From an uncultured cyanobacterium (GTDB lineage: Bacteria; Cyanobacteriota; Cyanobacteriia; Cyanobacteriales; Nostocaceae), in contig CAIVAU010000050.1 of the NCBI GenBank assembly GCA_903903925.1, forward strand, positions 1 through 50,503: a stretch of DNA of 50,503 nt, read 5' to 3'. Below are positions 36,818 to 48,567 of the stretch, piece by piece; positions within the stretch are counted from its first letter, which is position 1; every line of letters begins with the position of its first letter. The notes under the pieces are model-generated. The model had not been told where the DNA came from. It saw only the letters and a list, made by a program, of their open reading frames with translations, and ran no database searches. The position numbers and the translations under genes were made by a program.

Positions 36818-36845
36818 ATAGCCTTGCAATCAATTGCAGGGCTAT
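36818..36845 (+). terminator. Hairpin terminator after the Pmp3-like gene
   Basis: ATAGCCTTGCAAT pairs with ATTGCAGGGCTAT (one G.T-type pair) around CA, followed by TTCC. It lies 30 bp after the stop. Confidence 0.65.
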
Positions 36846-36925
36846 TTCCAATACTACTCGGTTAAGGGGGAAAGGGGAAAGTGTAATTGAGCTTGTTGTA
36901 AATCTTCTGATTTCAAGAAGTAGGA

Positions 36926-39900
36926 TTATACCGGAATTTCAATGATGAATTCTGTGCCCTTACCGAGGGTAGAATTCACCGCAAGGGAACCGTTGTGTTT
37001 TTCCACGATAATTTGACGGGTGATAGTAAGACCTAAACCTGTTCCTTTGCCGACAGCTTTAGTAGTAAATAAATGGTCAAATATTTTTTGTTTGACTTGT
37101 TCATCCATACCCATCCCATTATCAGCAATGGTAATTTGAACTTGGTAATCTGTGGCTGAGGTTTGAATGAAAATGTGATTAGGACTAGCTTTAATTTCCT
37201 GAAAACTACGTTTATTGTTTGATTCTTCTAATGCGTCAATGGCATTTGCTAAAATATTCATGAATACCTGATTTAATTGACCAGGGAAACATTGAATTTC
37301 AGGTATATCGCCATAATTAGTTGTCACCTCAATGGCGGGGCGTTGTTCATTTGCTTTGAGGCGATATTTGAGAATGAGAATTGTGCTATCAATGCCTTCG
37401 TGAATGTTAAATGGCACTTTGTAATTTTGATCAGCACGGGAGAAAGTGCGGAGACTGGTGCTGATCTTTTGGAGCCTGTCGCACGCCATAGACATGGAAT
37501 CAATCATCTTGGGTAAGTCTTCTAAGCTATAATCCAAGTCGATTTCTTTAGCGTGGTCAAGGATTTTCTCACTCTTGTTCAGTAAACTTTCTTCATACAG
37601 TTTAAGATGTGCAAAAATATCAGCAAGAGTAGGTTTAGCCTGTTCGAGACTCGCAGAAATAAAGCCCAAAGGATTATTCATTTCATGGGCGATCCCAGAA
37701 ACTAAATTACCCAGTGCGGACATTTTTTCACTTTGCACAATTTGTAATTGGGCGTTTTGCAAATCAGTCAGTGCTTGTGCTAACAAGAGTGATTTTTCCT
37801 GTTCTCTGGCATACAGTTGGGCATTTTCTAAAGAGATTGCGACTTGAGCACAAAGTAAGTTGAGCAGTTCGACCCGCTCGCTCGTAAATGCTCCGGTTGC
37901 CAGATTGTTTTCCAGATACAATACACCCAGTAGTTTACCTTGATTTAAAATTGGACTGCACAAGATACTCTTAGGCTGCTGTTGCCGAATGTAGGGTTCA
38001 TTGATGAATTGAGGATGCACAGTGGCATCACTAATCACTGCTGGTTGTAAGCTGCGTTTAACAGTATTGATTAAGCTAACTGGCAGATCAACAGAGTCTT
38101 CAATGGGCTGAGGATTGAGCAACATGGGGTAAAAGTCTACTTTGGCAGCTTGGTTCTCTACAGGGCTAAAAGAAAGCTGGGCTAAAGCCTGAATCAGCAA
38201 GCGACCTGAATCCAAAAACATGAACACACACTTATCGGCTCCCGCATTTTCAATCACGATATGTAGCAAGACTGAGAGCAGTTTTTCAAATTCGATTTCG
38301 CCGGAGATAGTTTGGGAAGCTTTGAGAATGGCAGCCAAATCTAAAGCAACAGAGACATTGCTACTGCTGTTCGTGTTGGAACTGGTGAAGGTGGCACTCC
38401 CCAATGTGAAGACAGTTTCGTGAGTTGATAGGGAAGAAGGGGTTTGCTCAAGGATAGGGGTGAGCAATTGGGGATAGTGTGTTTCCAGGTCTGCGACTTT
38501 GGCTAATGCGCCCCAACGAGCATAGCCGTAGTAGGCTTGGATCATATATTCCTGCGCAATCCGGTCTTTACCCCAGTCGAGGTAAAATTTAGCAGCTAGT
38601 TCATTGGCAAGTGCTTCTTCGTGGATGTAAGCGTTTTCTTTAGCTCCAATGATGGCAAGATCGTAATTTTTTATTGCTTCCGCTTTATTGCCGAAAACCC
38701 GTTGCCGTTCTGCTTCAACTAAATACCATTTATGCAGATGATTCATAGGAGCATGTTGTGCCCACTGTTGCAAAGTGGTTTGATAAGTTTCCAGCAAGGC
38801 GAGAAATTCGGCTTGCTCCGACTCTGACTGTGTGGGAAAGATTGCCAAATGCGTCAGGGCTGCATAGAAATAGAAAATAGGAATAAAAGTCGTGGCTGAT
38901 ACTGACATCAAATACTGTTTGGCTTTGACGCTATGGTCTAAAGCTGCTGTGTAATTGCCAAAAATATAACCCAGCATCAGTTTGTAGATGTAAGCAAAAG
39001 CGATCAAAGTCAGAGCGTTATCCTGATGGTGCTTAGGAAGCATCACCGTTTCATCGTAGCCATCACCAATTAAGCAATCCGACAGAATCTGGACTTCCCT
39101 CAAGTTCTGCACCACCTGTTGCTTCATATCCAAAAAAATCTGGGCAGAATATTGCTTCACCTCTGCCATAACCTTGCTGTAAGTTGCTATTTGGGGTTCC
39201 CAAGTGTCCAGTTCTACCCCACCGAAAAAGTTGCTATCGAAGTAAGAACAAATGCAGTAGCCAGCGTCGAGAAACTCGCCAGTTTCTATACCAAAGCCAT
39301 AGCCATCTTTCAGCGTCGGTTTGGTTGCCCTCACAGATTCCTGATAATGTTGAATAAAGCAGCCAAATAGAAGTAGAACCGTGCACTTGAATTCCCGCAA
39401 ATTAAATCGGTCAAGCAAGTTCAGTGCCAATCGCCCAAAACTATAGCCCGTTTTCACGTCTCCCAAAAAGGCACACAACACCATGCCATGCAATGTATAC
39501 CCCACCGTTGATGCGGGTGCATTCCCAAACTGGAGTGATAAACTCACCATCGTCGCGCTCAGTATGGGCAGTAATCCGGGCATTCCCCCAAAAATGGTTG
39601 AAAATAACATTCCGAAGAGTTCCATGGCTGCCTGAGTCTGGGGATCGCTCATGACAGGTAGATCAACGAGTTCCTCAATCTCTCTGCCGCTTTGAAGGGT
39701 GGCTACCGTCTGGAGTGCTTTGGCAATTGTGGCTTCGTCAGGTACAGTCGGTAGTTCAACCCCCAATTGATTGAGTGCGTCTCTCGCCACTGCAATGGCT
39801 TCTAACATCTTGCTTTGGGCTGTGTGTGAGGCGATTTGAATTTGGTAAATTTTGATTTTGTCTAGAATCGTCTGAGCTTCAAGTAACACTATTGCAGCAA

Positions 39901-42406
39901 GAAGTTCCATACTGTCAAGGTCAGCATTCAAATAGGCGGCTTCGGTTGCAGCAACATAGAGATTTAGGGTCAATTCATACTGAATTCGCCAGCTATCGGC
40001 TGTCAATAGCTCCATACCGATTTGCAGATAGACTCTTGCCGCAGTATATGCGGTAGATTTTCTGGCTTTCTGTCCAGCTTTTAAGTTAAGTTGGGCTAAG
40101 GTTTCCCGTTCTTGCGGTTGGCTGATCAGCTCAATTCCTTGGTTTAAATGCCTGACAATATCAAACAGTTTTTTTTCTAGATCTAATTCAGAGGAACTGT
40201 GCAGTAGTAATCGTCCAATTTTGAGATGGGTTGCTTGTTTTTGGTCAGCGGGAATCAGGGAATAGGCGGCTTGTTGAACCCGATCATGCAAAAATTTGTA
40301 ATTGGTTGATGGTTGACCGTTGGCGGTTAACTCTTTACAGTCAACAGTCGATAGTGAATTATTACCATCTTGATAAAATTTATAGAGTTCACTAGTAGGT
40401 AAAATTAACCCTGACTGCAACACTTTCCACAAATCACCAGCCGTTTCAATCTCCGATCTTTCCGAAACAATTGCTAAAGTTGCTAAATCAAACTGCGCTC
40501 CAATGCAAGCAGCTAATTTGAGAACTGCCTGAGTTTCTCTGGGTAACTTCTGCAATTGTAGTGCCATAAACTCGACAATATCATCGGTGATTGCTAAAGT
40601 TTTGACATGAGAAATATTACATTGCCAATGTCCTATATTCCAGTCAAAGGTAATCACCTGATCATCATGTAATACCTTGAGAAACTGTGTGGCAAAAAAG
40701 GGATTGCCTTTGGTTTTTTGCTGAATCAATTGTGTCAATGGTTGAGCCACAAGCGTATTGCAATTTAGCGTCTCTGCTACCAATTGATTCATATCCGCTA
40801 GATTCAACGGTTGCAGGGTAATGGTATTGACGACTGCCCCAGTTTGAACGATTTCATCTACAGTGAGGATAAACGGGTGAGTTGGTGACACTTCATTATC
40901 CCGATAGGCACCCAAGATAAATAAATAGCCTGTGTCTTTCATTAACAATTGCAGCAATTTGAGCGATGCTGGATCTGCCCACTGCAAGTCATCCAAAAAC
41001 ATCACTAAAGGATGTTCAATACTCGTGAAGACTTGCACAAACTTTTGAAATAGAAAATTAAAGCGATTTTGGGCAGCACTTCCTGAAAGTTCTGTTGCTG
41101 GCGGTTGTTTACCGATGATACGTTCTAACTCCGGAATCACATCAATTAAGACTTGTCCATTTTCTCCCACGACTGCTAAAATCTGATTTTTCCATGTTTG
41201 CACCTGTGTATCCGATTCGGAAAGCAATTGACTCATTAAGTCGCGGAAGGCTTGCACAAAGGCACTGAAGGGAATGTTACGCTGAAATTGGTCATATTTG
41301 CCTTTGATAAAATAACCGCGCTGACGGACAATGGGTTTATGAACTTCATTCACAACGGCGGTTTTACCAATTCCAGAAAAACCCGCCACTAGCATCATTT
41401 CTGTGTTACCTGTGCTGACTCGTTCAAAGGCAGCTAATAGTTGAGCAACTTCTTTTTCTCTACCGTAGAGCTTTTCCGGGATAGTAAAGCGATCGCACAC
41501 GTCCCTCTGCGCAATTTCAAAACTCTGAATTTCACCAGTTTCTTGTAGCTGATTTAAACAATTTTCTAAATCAAATTTTAGCCCCAAGACGCTTTGATAG
41601 CGGTCTTCGGCATTTTTTGCCATCAATTTATTGACAATCAACGAGAGGACAGACGGGATTTGTGGATTAATTTCATGTACTAAGGGTGCTGAAGAAGCAA
41701 TATGACAATGCACCAACTCCATTGGTTCTTTTGACTGAAATGGTAAAACTCCAGCGAGTAATTCGTAGAAAGTCACACCAACTGAATAAAAGTCCGTTCG
41801 GTAATCAATCCCTCGATTCATTCTGCCTGTTTGTTCTGGAGAAATGTAAGCCAGTGTTCCTTCTAATACATTGGGACTGATGAGCGTTTGGGTTTCTCGT
41901 GGAAGTAAAAAGGCAATACTAAAGTCAATTAGTTTAATTTGTTTTGTTTCTGGATTAATTAAAATATTGGCGGGTTTGATATCTTTATGAATAATGCGCT
42001 CGTGGTAGAGGACATCTAAGGCATTGCACAGGGCGATCGCTATTTCTAAAAACTCCATCAGAGATTCTGCGCTTCCCCTCACAAGTGGGGTAACCCCACC
42101 CCTACCTACTCCCCATTCCTTGAGAGAAATCCCCCCAAAGTCTTCCATCACCAACACATAGCCATTTTGGTAGAGTTCCAGGCTATAAGTTTGGATGACT
42201 AGAGGTGAGGTGAGATTTTTAGCTATAGTATACTGATTGCGAAATGACAAGAGTTCCCTGAAACTAGGGTAAGGATTTTTCAGCAGCTTAATCACTACAG
42301 GTTGTTGGTCTGTATCTCGATACCCTCGATAAACCAGAGTTCTGGAGCCATTGTAGAGTTCTTCATTAATGTGATATCCGGGAATACTAACTAAAGTGCT
42401 AACCAT
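36926..42406 (-). CDS. Hybrid Ser/Thr kinase - AAA ATPase - GAF - histidine kinase
   Basis: An 1826-residue signalling giant. A protein-kinase domain (1-270) has VIKLLK, catalytic HKDIKPANI (about 137) and DFS instead of DFG (about 160). An AAA-type ATPase follows with Walker [10 protein letters not shown] (about 340) and a [14 protein letters not shown] Walker B ([10 protein letters not shown]). After a long helical TPR-like region comes a GAF domain (about 1358-1515) and a histidine kinase: H-box [12 protein letters not shown] (about 1573), N-box [13 protein letters not shown]-box [10 protein letters not shown]. This order is typical of heterocystous cyanobacteria. The ligand and output are unknown; no response regulator is adjacent. 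Confidence 0.95.
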   Translation of the reverse strand: MVSTLVSIPGYHINEELYNGSRTLVYRGYRDTDQQPVVIKLLKNPYPSFRELLSFRNQYTIAKNLTSPLVIQTYSLELYQNGYVLVMEDFGGISLKEWGVGRGGVTPLVRGSAESLMEFLEIAIALCNALDVLYHERIIHKDIKPANILINPETKQIKLIDFSIAFLLPRETQTLISPNVLEGTLAYISPEQTGRMNRGIDYRTDFYSVGVTFYELLAGVLPFQSKEPMELVHCHIASSAPLVHEINPQIPSVLSLIVNKLMAKNAEDRYQSVLGLKFDLENCLNQLQETGEIQSFEIAQRDVCDRFTIPEKLYGREKEVAQLLAAFERVSTGNTEMMLVAGFSGIGKTAVVNEVHKPIVRQRGYFIKGKYDQFQRNIPFSAFVQAFRDLMSQLLSESDTQVQTWKNQILAVVGENGQVLIDVIPELERIIGKQPPATELSGSAAQNRFNFLFQKFVQVFTSIEHPLVMFLDDLQWADPASLKLLQLLMKDTGYLFILGAYRDNEVSPTHPFILTVDEIVQTGAVVNTITLQPLNLADMNQLVAETLNCNTLVAQPLTQLIQQKTKGNPFFATQFLKVLHDDQVITFDWNIGHWQCNISHVKTLAITDDIVEFMALQLQKLPRETQAVLKLAACIGAQFDLATLAIVSERSEIETAGDLWKVLQSGLILPTSELYKFYQDGNNSLSTVDCKELTANGQPSTNYKFLHDRVQQAAYSLIPADQKQATHLKIGRLLLHSSSELDLEKKLFDIVRHLNQGIELISQPQERETLAQLNLKAGQKARKSTAYTAARVYLQIGMELLTADSWRIQYELTLNLYVAATEAAYLNADLDSMELLAAIVLLEAQTILDKIKIYQIQIASHTAQSKMLEAIAVARDALNQLGVELPTVPDEATIAKALQTVATLQSGREIEELVDLPVMSDPQTQAAMELFGMLFSTIFGGMPGLLPILSATMVSLSLQFGNAPASTVGYTLHGMVLCAFLGDVKTGYSFGRLALNLLDRFNLREFKCTVLLLFGCFIQHYQESVRATKPTLKDGYGFGIETGEFLDAGYCICSYFDSNFFGGVELDTWEPQIATYSKVMAEVKQYSAQIFLDMKQQVVQNLREVQILSDCLIGDGYDETVMLPKHHQDNALTLIAFAYIYKLMLGYIFGNYTAALDHSVKAKQYLMSVSATTFIPIFYFYAALTHLAIFPTQSESEQAEFLALLETYQTTLQQWAQHAPMNHLHKWYLVEAERQRVFGNKAEAIKNYDLAIIGAKENAYIHEEALANELAAKFYLDWGKDRIAQEYMIQAYYGYARWGALAKVADLETHYPQLLTPILEQTPSSLSTHETVFTLGSATFTSSNTNSSSNVSVALDLAAILKASQTISGEIEFEKLLSVLLHIVIENAGADKCVFMFLDSGRLLIQALAQLSFSPVENQAAKVDFYPMLLNPQPIEDSVDLPVSLINTVKRSLQPAVISDATVHPQFINEPYIRQQQPKSILCSPILNQGKLLGVLYLENNLATGAFTSERVELLNLLCAQVAISLENAQLYAREQEKSLLLAQALTDLQNAQLQIVQSEKMSALGNLVSGIAHEMNNPLGFISASLEQAKPTLADIFAHLKLYEESLLNKSEKILDHAKEIDLDYSLEDLPKMIDSMSMACDRLQKISTSLRTFSRADQNYKVPFNIHEGIDSTILILKYRLKANEQRPAIEVTTNYGDIPEIQCFPGQLNQVFMNILANAIDALEESNNKRSFQEIKASPNHIFIQTSATDYQVQITIADNGMGMDEQVKQKIFDHLFTTKAVGKGTGLGLTITRQIIVEKHNGSLAVNSTLGKGTEFIIEIPV

Positions 42407-42472
42407 ATTGCTAAATCCTATTTCTGGATTTAGTATTCCCAGATATCTGAAACGAAATAACCCTGTCTGCTA

Positions 42473-43258
42473 CTATTTATTCGTGTGTTCCTTATCTTTT
42501 AGACTGTCAACCGCTGCTAGAAGCAATTCCCTCAGTACTTGCTTGACCTGACGTTCTTTCTTTGCTAAAGAAGTACCTGCTTCACCAATTTTTTCGTCTA
42601 GCTGCGAACTTTTTTGTTGTACCTGGTTGACTACAGCTTCCGCTTGTGGAAGCCCTTGCTTAACCCAACTCTTTGCCTCATCTAGATACTCTTTAACTTC
42701 CCCAGAACGTCCACCATAGCGTGCAGCTAAATTAGCTCTGACAATAGCTAACTGTGCTTGCAGTTGAGCATAGCGTTTCTTTAACAATATCACTTCGTCA
42801 CTGTTGTTGATAGCATTGATAGCGGAGTCGATAGCAGTTTGGGTGTTAGCAGACGTATTTTTAGTTGTGTTTTGAAGTTCTGCTAAAATCCCATCAACTT
42901 CATGCTGAATTTGTTCTTCTTGTTCATCTACTTTAGCCTGTAGCAGCTTCACTTCTATCTGAGTTTTAGCCAGGGCTTCGTGTCTTTTATGATTAACAGC
43001 TTCTAGCGCTCCCTCAATTGAGGCTGTCACATCTTCTTTGATTTCGCTTCCTTTTTCTTGTAAATTTTCAATCACCGTAGAAACAGCATCTTTTACAAGA
43101 CCACGGAGTTCACTTGATCCTTCTTTAAATTCAGAAACTACCTGAGAAACAGCAGCTTTTACAATTTCTCGAACTCGTTCGGATCTTAGCTGTCCAGTTT
43201 GTTGGGCTTGTAGAAGATCCGCTTTAATTTGCTCTTTTATATTATTAGTCATGTTCAA
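42473..43258 (-). CDS. Long coiled-coil protein of unknown function
   Basis: A 261-residue, almost wholly alpha-helical protein rich in Ala, Glu, Lys and Gln, with repeated amphipathic stretches (EGSSELRGLVKDAVSTVIEN, LQAKVDEQEEQIQHEVDG). No signal peptide or membrane segment. Such apolipoprotein- or LEA-like proteins are common in Nostocales, and I recall a DUF6781-type label from memory only. It lies 66 bp upstream of the giant kinase on the same strand and may be cotranscribed with it. Confidence 0.75.
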   Translation of the reverse strand: MNMTNNIKEQIKADLLQAQQTGQLRSERVREIVKAAVSQVVSEFKEGSSELRGLVKDAVSTVIENLQEKGSEIKEDVTASIEGALEAVNHKRHEALAKTQIEVKLLQAKVDEQEEQIQHEVDGILAELQNTTKNTSANTQTAIDSAINAINNSDEVILLKKRYAQLQAQLAIVRANLAARYGGRSGEVKEYLDEAKSWVKQGLPQAEAVVNQVQQKSSQLDEKIGEAGTSLAKKERQVKQVLRELLLAAVDSLKDKEHTNK

Positions 43259-43279
43259 TTCTGATTGGGATTTAACTAG

Positions 43280-43361
<82 letters not shown>

Positions 43362-43586
43362 TTGAATTCTTTGGGAGTGGGGAATGAATAGTTTAAGAAC
43401 CCTGCTAAGTGTACCCATTCTCTTAAGCAAGCGTGACAAGCAGGGGCGATTCCCGAATACAATTAATTGATTCTGACTCCTGACTTCTTTATTTATATTG
43501 ACGTAGTATCTTTAAGGCTGGTACTTCCTTTAGATAGAAAAGCAGTGCCGTGCGGCTTGAATTTTAACTATTAGCCTCTAGTTTAT

Positions 43587-45029
43587 ATGCACACAATCAA
43601 CCAAAAGTCAATTAAAAAAACTTGGGCTGGGGCGATCGCCCAACCCGCGACAGAATTTCCCCCAACTCAACTGCAAATTCTCTCTGGGCAAATCCCTGAA
43701 GGCTTACGCGGTACACTTTACCGCAATGGGGTAGGACGGTTAGAGCGAGGTGGTATCCATGTGGGACACTGGTTTGATGGAGATGGGGCAATTCTTGCCG
43801 TCCATTTTACTGATGCGGGTGCAACAGCAGTCTATCGCTACGTCCAAACTGAGGGATACAAAGAAGAAGCAGCCGCAGGTAAACTGCTGTATGGTAACTA
43901 TGGGATGATGGCACCAGGCCCAATCTGGAATCAATGGCGCAAACCAGTAAAAAATGTTGCTAATACCTCAGTGCTAGCTCTACCAGATAAACTTTTGGCA
44001 TTATGGGAAGGCGATAACCCCCACACCCTTGACTTGCAAACGCTTAACACTTTGGGGAAAGATGATTTAGGCGCTTTAAATCATGGCTTGCCTTATTCCG
44101 CCCATCCCAAAATTGACTCCAAAACAGGCGAGATTTTTAACTTTGGAATTTCTGTTGGATTAAATGCGATCCTAAATATTTATAAGAGCAATTCCACAGG
44201 CAAAATCCTGCAAAAAACATCATTTGAACTTGATGGGTTCTCTATCGTACATGATTTTATCATAGCTGGACAATACTTGGTATTTTTTATTCCTCCCATA
44301 CGGGTCAATCTGCTACTGGTTTTAAGTGGATTGAGATGTTTCAGTGATTCGGCTGAGTGGAAACCGCAACTAGGGACTCAGTTTCTTGTGTTTGACCGCG
44401 AAAGTTTATCCCTGATCAGTCGGGGTGAAACTGAACCCTGGTTTCAATGGCATTTCAGCAACGGCTTTGTTGATGCGAGTGGTTCCGTGATTGTGGATAT
44501 CGCCCGTTATGAAGATTTTCAAACCAACCAGTATCTTAAGGAAGTGGCTACAGGCGAAACTCACACCTCCGCAATCAGTACACTATGGCGAGTGCATCTT
44601 GATCCCCAAACTGGCAAGGTTGCGAAAACTCAACAATTGTTAGACCGACATTGCGAATTTCCCTCTGTCCCACCGCAAAATGTGGGACAAGCATCTCCCT
44701 ATACATATCTTTCGATCTTCCGGGAAGGGACAGATATTAGCCAAGAAATACTTAACGCGATCGCCCGTTTCGACCACAAAACCGACACTCTGACCGAGGC
44801 TAACTTAGAAGAAAATTGCTACCCTTGCGAACCTATCTATGCGCCAAATGCGCAAAACCTTGACTATGGCTGGGTGATAACGGTGGTGTACAACGGTAAT
44901 TCTCAGAGTAGTGAGGTTTGGGTATTTGATAGCGATCGCTTAGATCAAGAACCTGTGTGCAGACTAAGATTACCCAGCGTTATTCCTCATAGCTTCCACG
45001 GGACTTGGAAACCCGTGAAGAGTCAATAG
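43587..45029 (+). CDS. Carotenoid oxygenase (apocarotenoid-15,15'-oxygenase type)
   Basis: A 480-residue seven-bladed propeller enzyme that cleaves a carotenoid or apocarotenoid double bond, giving retinal-type products. The four iron-binding His are H173 (SAHPKID), H222 (IVHDFI), H289 (FQWHFSNGF) and H471 (HSFHGTW), spaced like Synechocystis ACO. GTLYRNGVG and HWFDGDG near the start are family signatures. An extended, hydrophobic patch (IPPIRVNLLLVLSG) could dip into the membrane. Confidence 0.93.
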   Translation: MHTINQKSIKKTWAGAIAQPATEFPPTQLQILSGQIPEGLRGTLYRNGVGRLERGGIHVGHWFDGDGAILAVHFTDAGATAVYRYVQTEGYKEEAAAGKLLYGNYGMMAPGPIWNQWRKPVKNVANTSVLALPDKLLALWEGDNPHTLDLQTLNTLGKDDLGALNHGLPYSAHPKIDSKTGEIFNFGISVGLNAILNIYKSNSTGKILQKTSFELDGFSIVHDFIIAGQYLVFFIPPIRVNLLLVLSGLRCFSDSAEWKPQLGTQFLVFDRESLSLISRGETEPWFQWHFSNGFVDASGSVIVDIARYEDFQTNQYLKEVATGETHTSAISTLWRVHLDPQTGKVAKTQQLLDRHCEFPSVPPQNVGQASPYTYLSIFREGTDISQEILNAIARFDHKTDTLTEANLEENCYPCEPIYAPNAQNLDYGWVITVVYNGNSQSSEVWVFDSDRLDQEPVCRLRLPSVIPHSFHGTWKPVKSQ

Positions 45030-45113
45030 TCTTTGGACTCCAAACTCATCTATTATAAACCTGTACGAGCGGGGTTACCCCGCCCCTACTCCTAACTTTT
45101 AAAGGTATGTCTT

Positions 45114-45689
45114 ATGCAAGCCCAAGAATACTATTCACCCGCAGAATACCTAGCTCTAGAAGTTGTTTCAGAAAATCGTAACGAATATATAGACGGTCAA
45201 ATCATACCAATGACAGGCGGAACACCAAATCATAATCAAATTGCCCTTAATCTCAGTGGAGGACTCAACTTTGCTTTGAAGCGTCAACCTTACCGAGTGT
45301 TTGTCACCGACCAACGGTTATGGATTCCCCAAAAACGAATTCATACATACCCTGATGTCATGGTTGTAGCAGGTTCATTAGAATTTTCTGAAGGTCGCAA
45401 AGATACTATTACAAATCCCTTGATGATTGCTGAGGTGTTGTCAAAGTCTACTAGAAGCTATGACATTGATGAAAAATTTGCCGCCTATAGAACTATACCT
45501 AGCTTTCAAGAATACGTTCTTATTGATCAATACACAATCCATGTAGAACAATATTTCAAAACTGAAGATAAAAAATGGATATTTTGTGAATATGACGATG
45601 AGAACAGTCTCTTAGCCCTAGCTTCTGTTCAATTTCAAATTTCTCTATCAGATATCTACGATAAAGTTGATTTTAATGCGTTACAATAG
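45114..45689 (+). CDS. Uma2 family (DUF820) nuclease-fold protein
   Basis: A 191-residue PD-(D/E)XK-fold protein of the type very numerous in cyanobacteria. Seen: YLALEVVSENRNEYIDGQI at the start, YPDVMVV (metal-binding Asp) and NPLMIAEVLSKSTRSYD with the E-x-L-S-K catalytic pair. The natural substrate is unknown; many copies are thought mobile or tied to repeats. Confidence 0.88.
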   Translation: MQAQEYYSPAEYLALEVVSENRNEYIDGQIIPMTGGTPNHNQIALNLSGGLNFALKRQPYRVFVTDQRLWIPQKRIHTYPDVMVVAGSLEFSEGRKDTITNPLMIAEVLSKSTRSYDIDEKFAAYRTIPSFQEYVLIDQYTIHVEQYFKTEDKKWIFCEYDDENSLLALASVQFQISLSDIYDKVDFNALQ

Positions 45690-45781
45690 AAAGTCCTGTA
45701 AAGGGTGAGCGAAAATCTCTCTTGCGGACTCTACAATTAAAAGTAGCATCATTTTTGACTTTGGACTGATTTAGTACTTCC

Positions 45782-47179
45782 ATGACCACTTCCAAACGCC
45801 TCTATCACATCACCACCTTCGGTTGCCAGATGAACAAAGCCGACTCGGAGCGCATGGCTGGTATATTAGAAGACATGGGCTTTGAGTGGTCAGAAGACCC
45901 TAATGATGCCAATGTGATTCTCTATAACACCTGTACTATCCGAGATAATGCTGAGCAGAAGGTATATTCATACCTCGGTAGACAAGCTAAACGCAAGCAC
46001 GAGCAGCCTGATCTTACCTTAGTGGTTGCTGGCTGTGTTGCTCAGCAGGAAGGAGAAGCGCTATTGCGGCGTGTGCCAGAATTAGACTTGGTGATGGGAC
46101 CACAACACGCAAATCGCTTGCAAGATTTATTACAACAAGTATTTGACGGTAACCAAGTGGTGGCAACCGAGCAAGTTGATATGATGGAAGATATCACTCA
46201 GCCGCGACGGGATAGCACTGTAACTGCTTGGGTCAATGTGATTTACGGCTGTAACGAGCGCTGTACTTACTGCGTGGTTCCTAATGTACGTGGCGTCGAA
46301 CAATCCCGTACGCAGGAAGCAATCCGGGCAGAAATAGCAGAACTAGGTAGGCAAGGTTACAAGGAAGTTACGCTATTAGGTCAAAATATTGACGCCTACG
46401 GTCGTGATTTGCCGGGAGTGACACCGGAAGGTCGTCATTTGCACACCTTGACAGATCTCCTTTATTATGTTCACGATGTACCAGGAATTGAGCGGATTCG
46501 GTTTGCGACGAGTCATCCGCGTTATTTTACGGAACGGCTGATCAAAGCTTGTGCAGAATTGCCCAAGGTCTGCGAACACTTCCACATACCCTTCCAATCT
46601 GGGGATAACGAGTTGCTAAAACTCATGGCACGGGGTTACACTCACGAGAAGTATCGTCGGATTATCGACACAATTCGGCAATATATGCCAGATGCGTCGA
46701 TTAGTGCCGATGCGATCGTGGGTTTCCCAACAGAGACAGAAGCACAGTTTGAAAATACCGTCAAACTAGTCGCAGATATTGGCTTTGACCTGTTGAATAC
46801 AGCAGCATATTCTCCACGTCCGGGAACACCAGCCGCACTCTGGGATCAGCAATTGAGCGAAGAAACGAAAAGCGATCGCCTCCAAAGGTTAAATCACTTA
46901 GTTAACATTAAAGCAGCAGAGCGATCGCAACGCTACATGGGACGCACTGAAGAAGTTCTGGTAGAAGATCAAAACCCCAAAGATAAAACCCAGGTGATGG
47001 GTCGCACACGAGGTAATCGCCTGACCTTTTTCAAGGGTGATATTAATGAGCTGAAAGGTAAGTTGGTACTCGTCAAAATTACCGAAGTTCGCCCTTTTAG
47101 CTTAACAGGTGAACCAGTCGAGGTACGGAGCAATTTTCAGGCAAATATGGGATGCTATCCTTGTTATCAAAGGCTTTGA
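45782..47179 (+). CDS. miaB: tRNA-2-methylthio-N6-dimethylallyladenosine synthase MiaB
   Basis: A 465-residue radical-SAM methylthiotransferase for A37 of tRNAs reading UNN codons. The N-terminal cluster Cys are in [21 protein letters not shown] and [10 protein letters not shown]. The radical-SAM cluster is [11 protein letters not shown] (about 157-167). A TRAM domain closes the protein ([26 protein letters not shown]). It ends about 15 residues beyond the usual stop, with [10 protein letters not shown]. Confidence 0.95.
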   Translation: MTTSKRLYHITTFGCQMNKADSERMAGILEDMGFEWSEDPNDANVILYNTCTIRDNAEQKVYSYLGRQAKRKHEQPDLTLVVAGCVAQQEGEALLRRVPELDLVMGPQHANRLQDLLQQVFDGNQVVATEQVDMMEDITQPRRDSTVTAWVNVIYGCNERCTYCVVPNVRGVEQSRTQEAIRAEIAELGRQGYKEVTLLGQNIDAYGRDLPGVTPEGRHLHTLTDLLYYVHDVPGIERIRFATSHPRYFTERLIKACAELPKVCEHFHIPFQSGDNELLKLMARGYTHEKYRRIIDTIRQYMPDASISADAIVGFPTETEAQFENTVKLVADIGFDLLNTAAYSPRPGTPAALWDQQLSEETKSDRLQRLNHLVNIKAAERSQRYMGRTEEVLVEDQNPKDKTQVMGRTRGNRLTFFKGDINELKGKLVLVKITEVRPFSLTGEPVEVRSNFQANMGCYPCYQRL

Positions 47180-47188
47180 GGGTAGAAT

Positions 47189-47461
47189 ATGATGAAGAGT
47201 CGTAGCTTCACAGTCATTATTCATAAAGAAGATGACATATATGTTGCTGAATGTCCAGAGGTTGGCACGGTTGATCAAGGAGAAACGATCGAACAAGCGA
47301 TCGCGGGTTTGAGAGAGGCAACGCGGCTCTACTTAGAGGCGTTTCCCGTACCTGAAACATCTGTAGATGATCCTGACTTTGAGGCTAAGATTCAAGCAGC
47401 CGTTTTGCAACAAATGCAAGCCACAGATGATAACGGTGAGCAGTCTAACAGGTTCCTTTGA
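47189..47461 (+). CDS. HicB-like antitoxin-type protein, no HicA visible
   Basis: A 90-residue protein with the HicB fold start SFTVIIHKEDDIYVAECPEV, GTVDQGETIEQAIAGLREAT and LYLEAFP. HicB antitoxins normally sit beside a HicA mRNA interferase gene with a GSHH motif; no such frame is seen on either side, so it is an orphan. It starts 9 bp after miaB and may be cotranscribed with it. The following 500 bp are decayed. Confidence 0.8.
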   Translation: MMKSRSFTVIIHKEDDIYVAECPEVGTVDQGETIEQAIAGLREATRLYLEAFPVPETSVDDPDFEAKIQAAVLQQMQATDDNGEQSNRFL

Positions 47462-47956
47462 AGCTGCATGTACAATTTTAATAGATTGGGGAATTAATAT
47501 TAGTCTTAAACGTATAGAACGCCTGACGAGATTATTTGTAACAATAAACACTCATTTACTGTTTCAAGGGTTGATATTTGCTCCCACTACCGTATTAGTG
47601 AGAAAACTTTTGTCAAGAGGGGTAGAGGAAAAGGTGATATAGATGGTCAAACGCTGTTTGTAGCAATTCGGTTTGGTGACTCAGAAGGTATACCCACCCC
47701 AATTCCGAACCTTGAGGTACAACAGCCCATTGAGGCACAAGGAGAGTACATCGACGCCATGCGGGCTGAGCCTGGCACAGACAATCGAAATCCAGTGTTA
47801 CCAGTGTTGCATTTTACGCATCACCCCTACGGTTTCATTATTTATGAAGATCACAAGTTTGCCTGAGTCATCACTACCAGGAGGTGCAGGAAAAAATTAG
47901 CTAGACTTTTAACATACACATATTTTTATCAAGCCAACCTCTAGATATCAACCACC
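47462..47956 (+). pseudogene. Decayed coding region, possibly transposase-derived
   Basis: No intact gene. One frame reads SFEAACTILIDWGINISLKRIERL (47440-47520), which recalls a segment of ISKra4-type transposases. Another frame is open from about 47511 to the TGA near 47868 without a good start (RISEKTFVKRGRGKGDIDG, YGFIIYEDHKFA). The frames do not connect. I read this as the remains of one or two genes; the transposase link is from memory and weak. Confidence 0.35.
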
Positions 47957-48190
47957 ATGTCAACATCAATCACAGAAATATTACCCGCGATCACCGCCCT
48001 ATCCCATGCGGATAAATTTCAGCTAGTACAGATAGTATTAACACAACTAGCGCAGGAAGATAGTATTAAAGTCGGACAAATACACCAACCTACCCAACCA
48101 TTTAATCCACGCTCGTTTTTCGGGGTTACTCACCAACCAAAGCAAGTCATTGACGAATACTTAACCAGCGATCGTGAAGGTTGGCTCTAA
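47957..48190 (+). CDS. Antitoxin-like partner of the VapC toxin
   Basis: A 77-residue protein: a helical start (TEILPAITALSHADKFQLVQ) and a C-terminal segment (FNPRSFFGVTHQPKQVIDEY) that could thread along the toxin, as in VapB-type antitoxins. It lacks an obvious DNA-binding motif. Its TAA overlaps the toxin ATG by one base (TAATG), a normal toxin-antitoxin coupling. Confidence 0.7.
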   Translation: MSTSITEILPAITALSHADKFQLVQIVLTQLAQEDSIKVGQIHQPTQPFNPRSFFGVTHQPKQVIDEYLTSDREGWL

Positions 48191-48567
48191 TGGCTTACTT
48201 AATTGACACCAATATCATCATCTACTATTTTAACGGGTTGAGAGATGACGAAGCCATCCACACCATACTCGCCGATAGTTTCAAAATTTCTATGATCACC
48301 AAAATCGAATTTTTGGGCTGGGGGCAGTTTGCGGCTGACCTTGAATTGCATACTAAAGCAAGGGAATTTATCAGCCATGCCACAGTATTCGATCTCAAAA
48401 AAGCGATCGCTGAACAGGCTATCTTGCTCAGACAGAAATTTAAGACGAAAACACCAGATGCCATCATCGGTGCGACAGCTTTGGTTAACGGTTTAACTGT
48501 TGTTACCAATAATACATTTGATTTCAGCCGCTTAGGTGTGAAAACTATTGGTGTCAATATCAAATAA
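48190..48567 (+). CDS. VapC-type PIN-domain toxin
   Basis: A 125-residue PIN nuclease. The acidic active-site residues are visible: D6 in YLIDTNIII, E38-like in TKIEFLGW, D97-like in KTPDAIIGATAL and the final TNNTFDF. The product would cleave RNA. The ATG at 48190 is preferred over the TTG at 48181 because it overlaps the upstream stop (TAATG) and starts MAYLIDTN. Confidence 0.88.
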   Translation: MAYLIDTNIIIYYFNGLRDDEAIHTILADSFKISMITKIEFLGWGQFAADLELHTKAREFISHATVFDLKKAIAEQAILLRQKFKTKTPDAIIGATALVNGLTVVTNNTFDFSRLGVKTIGVNIK

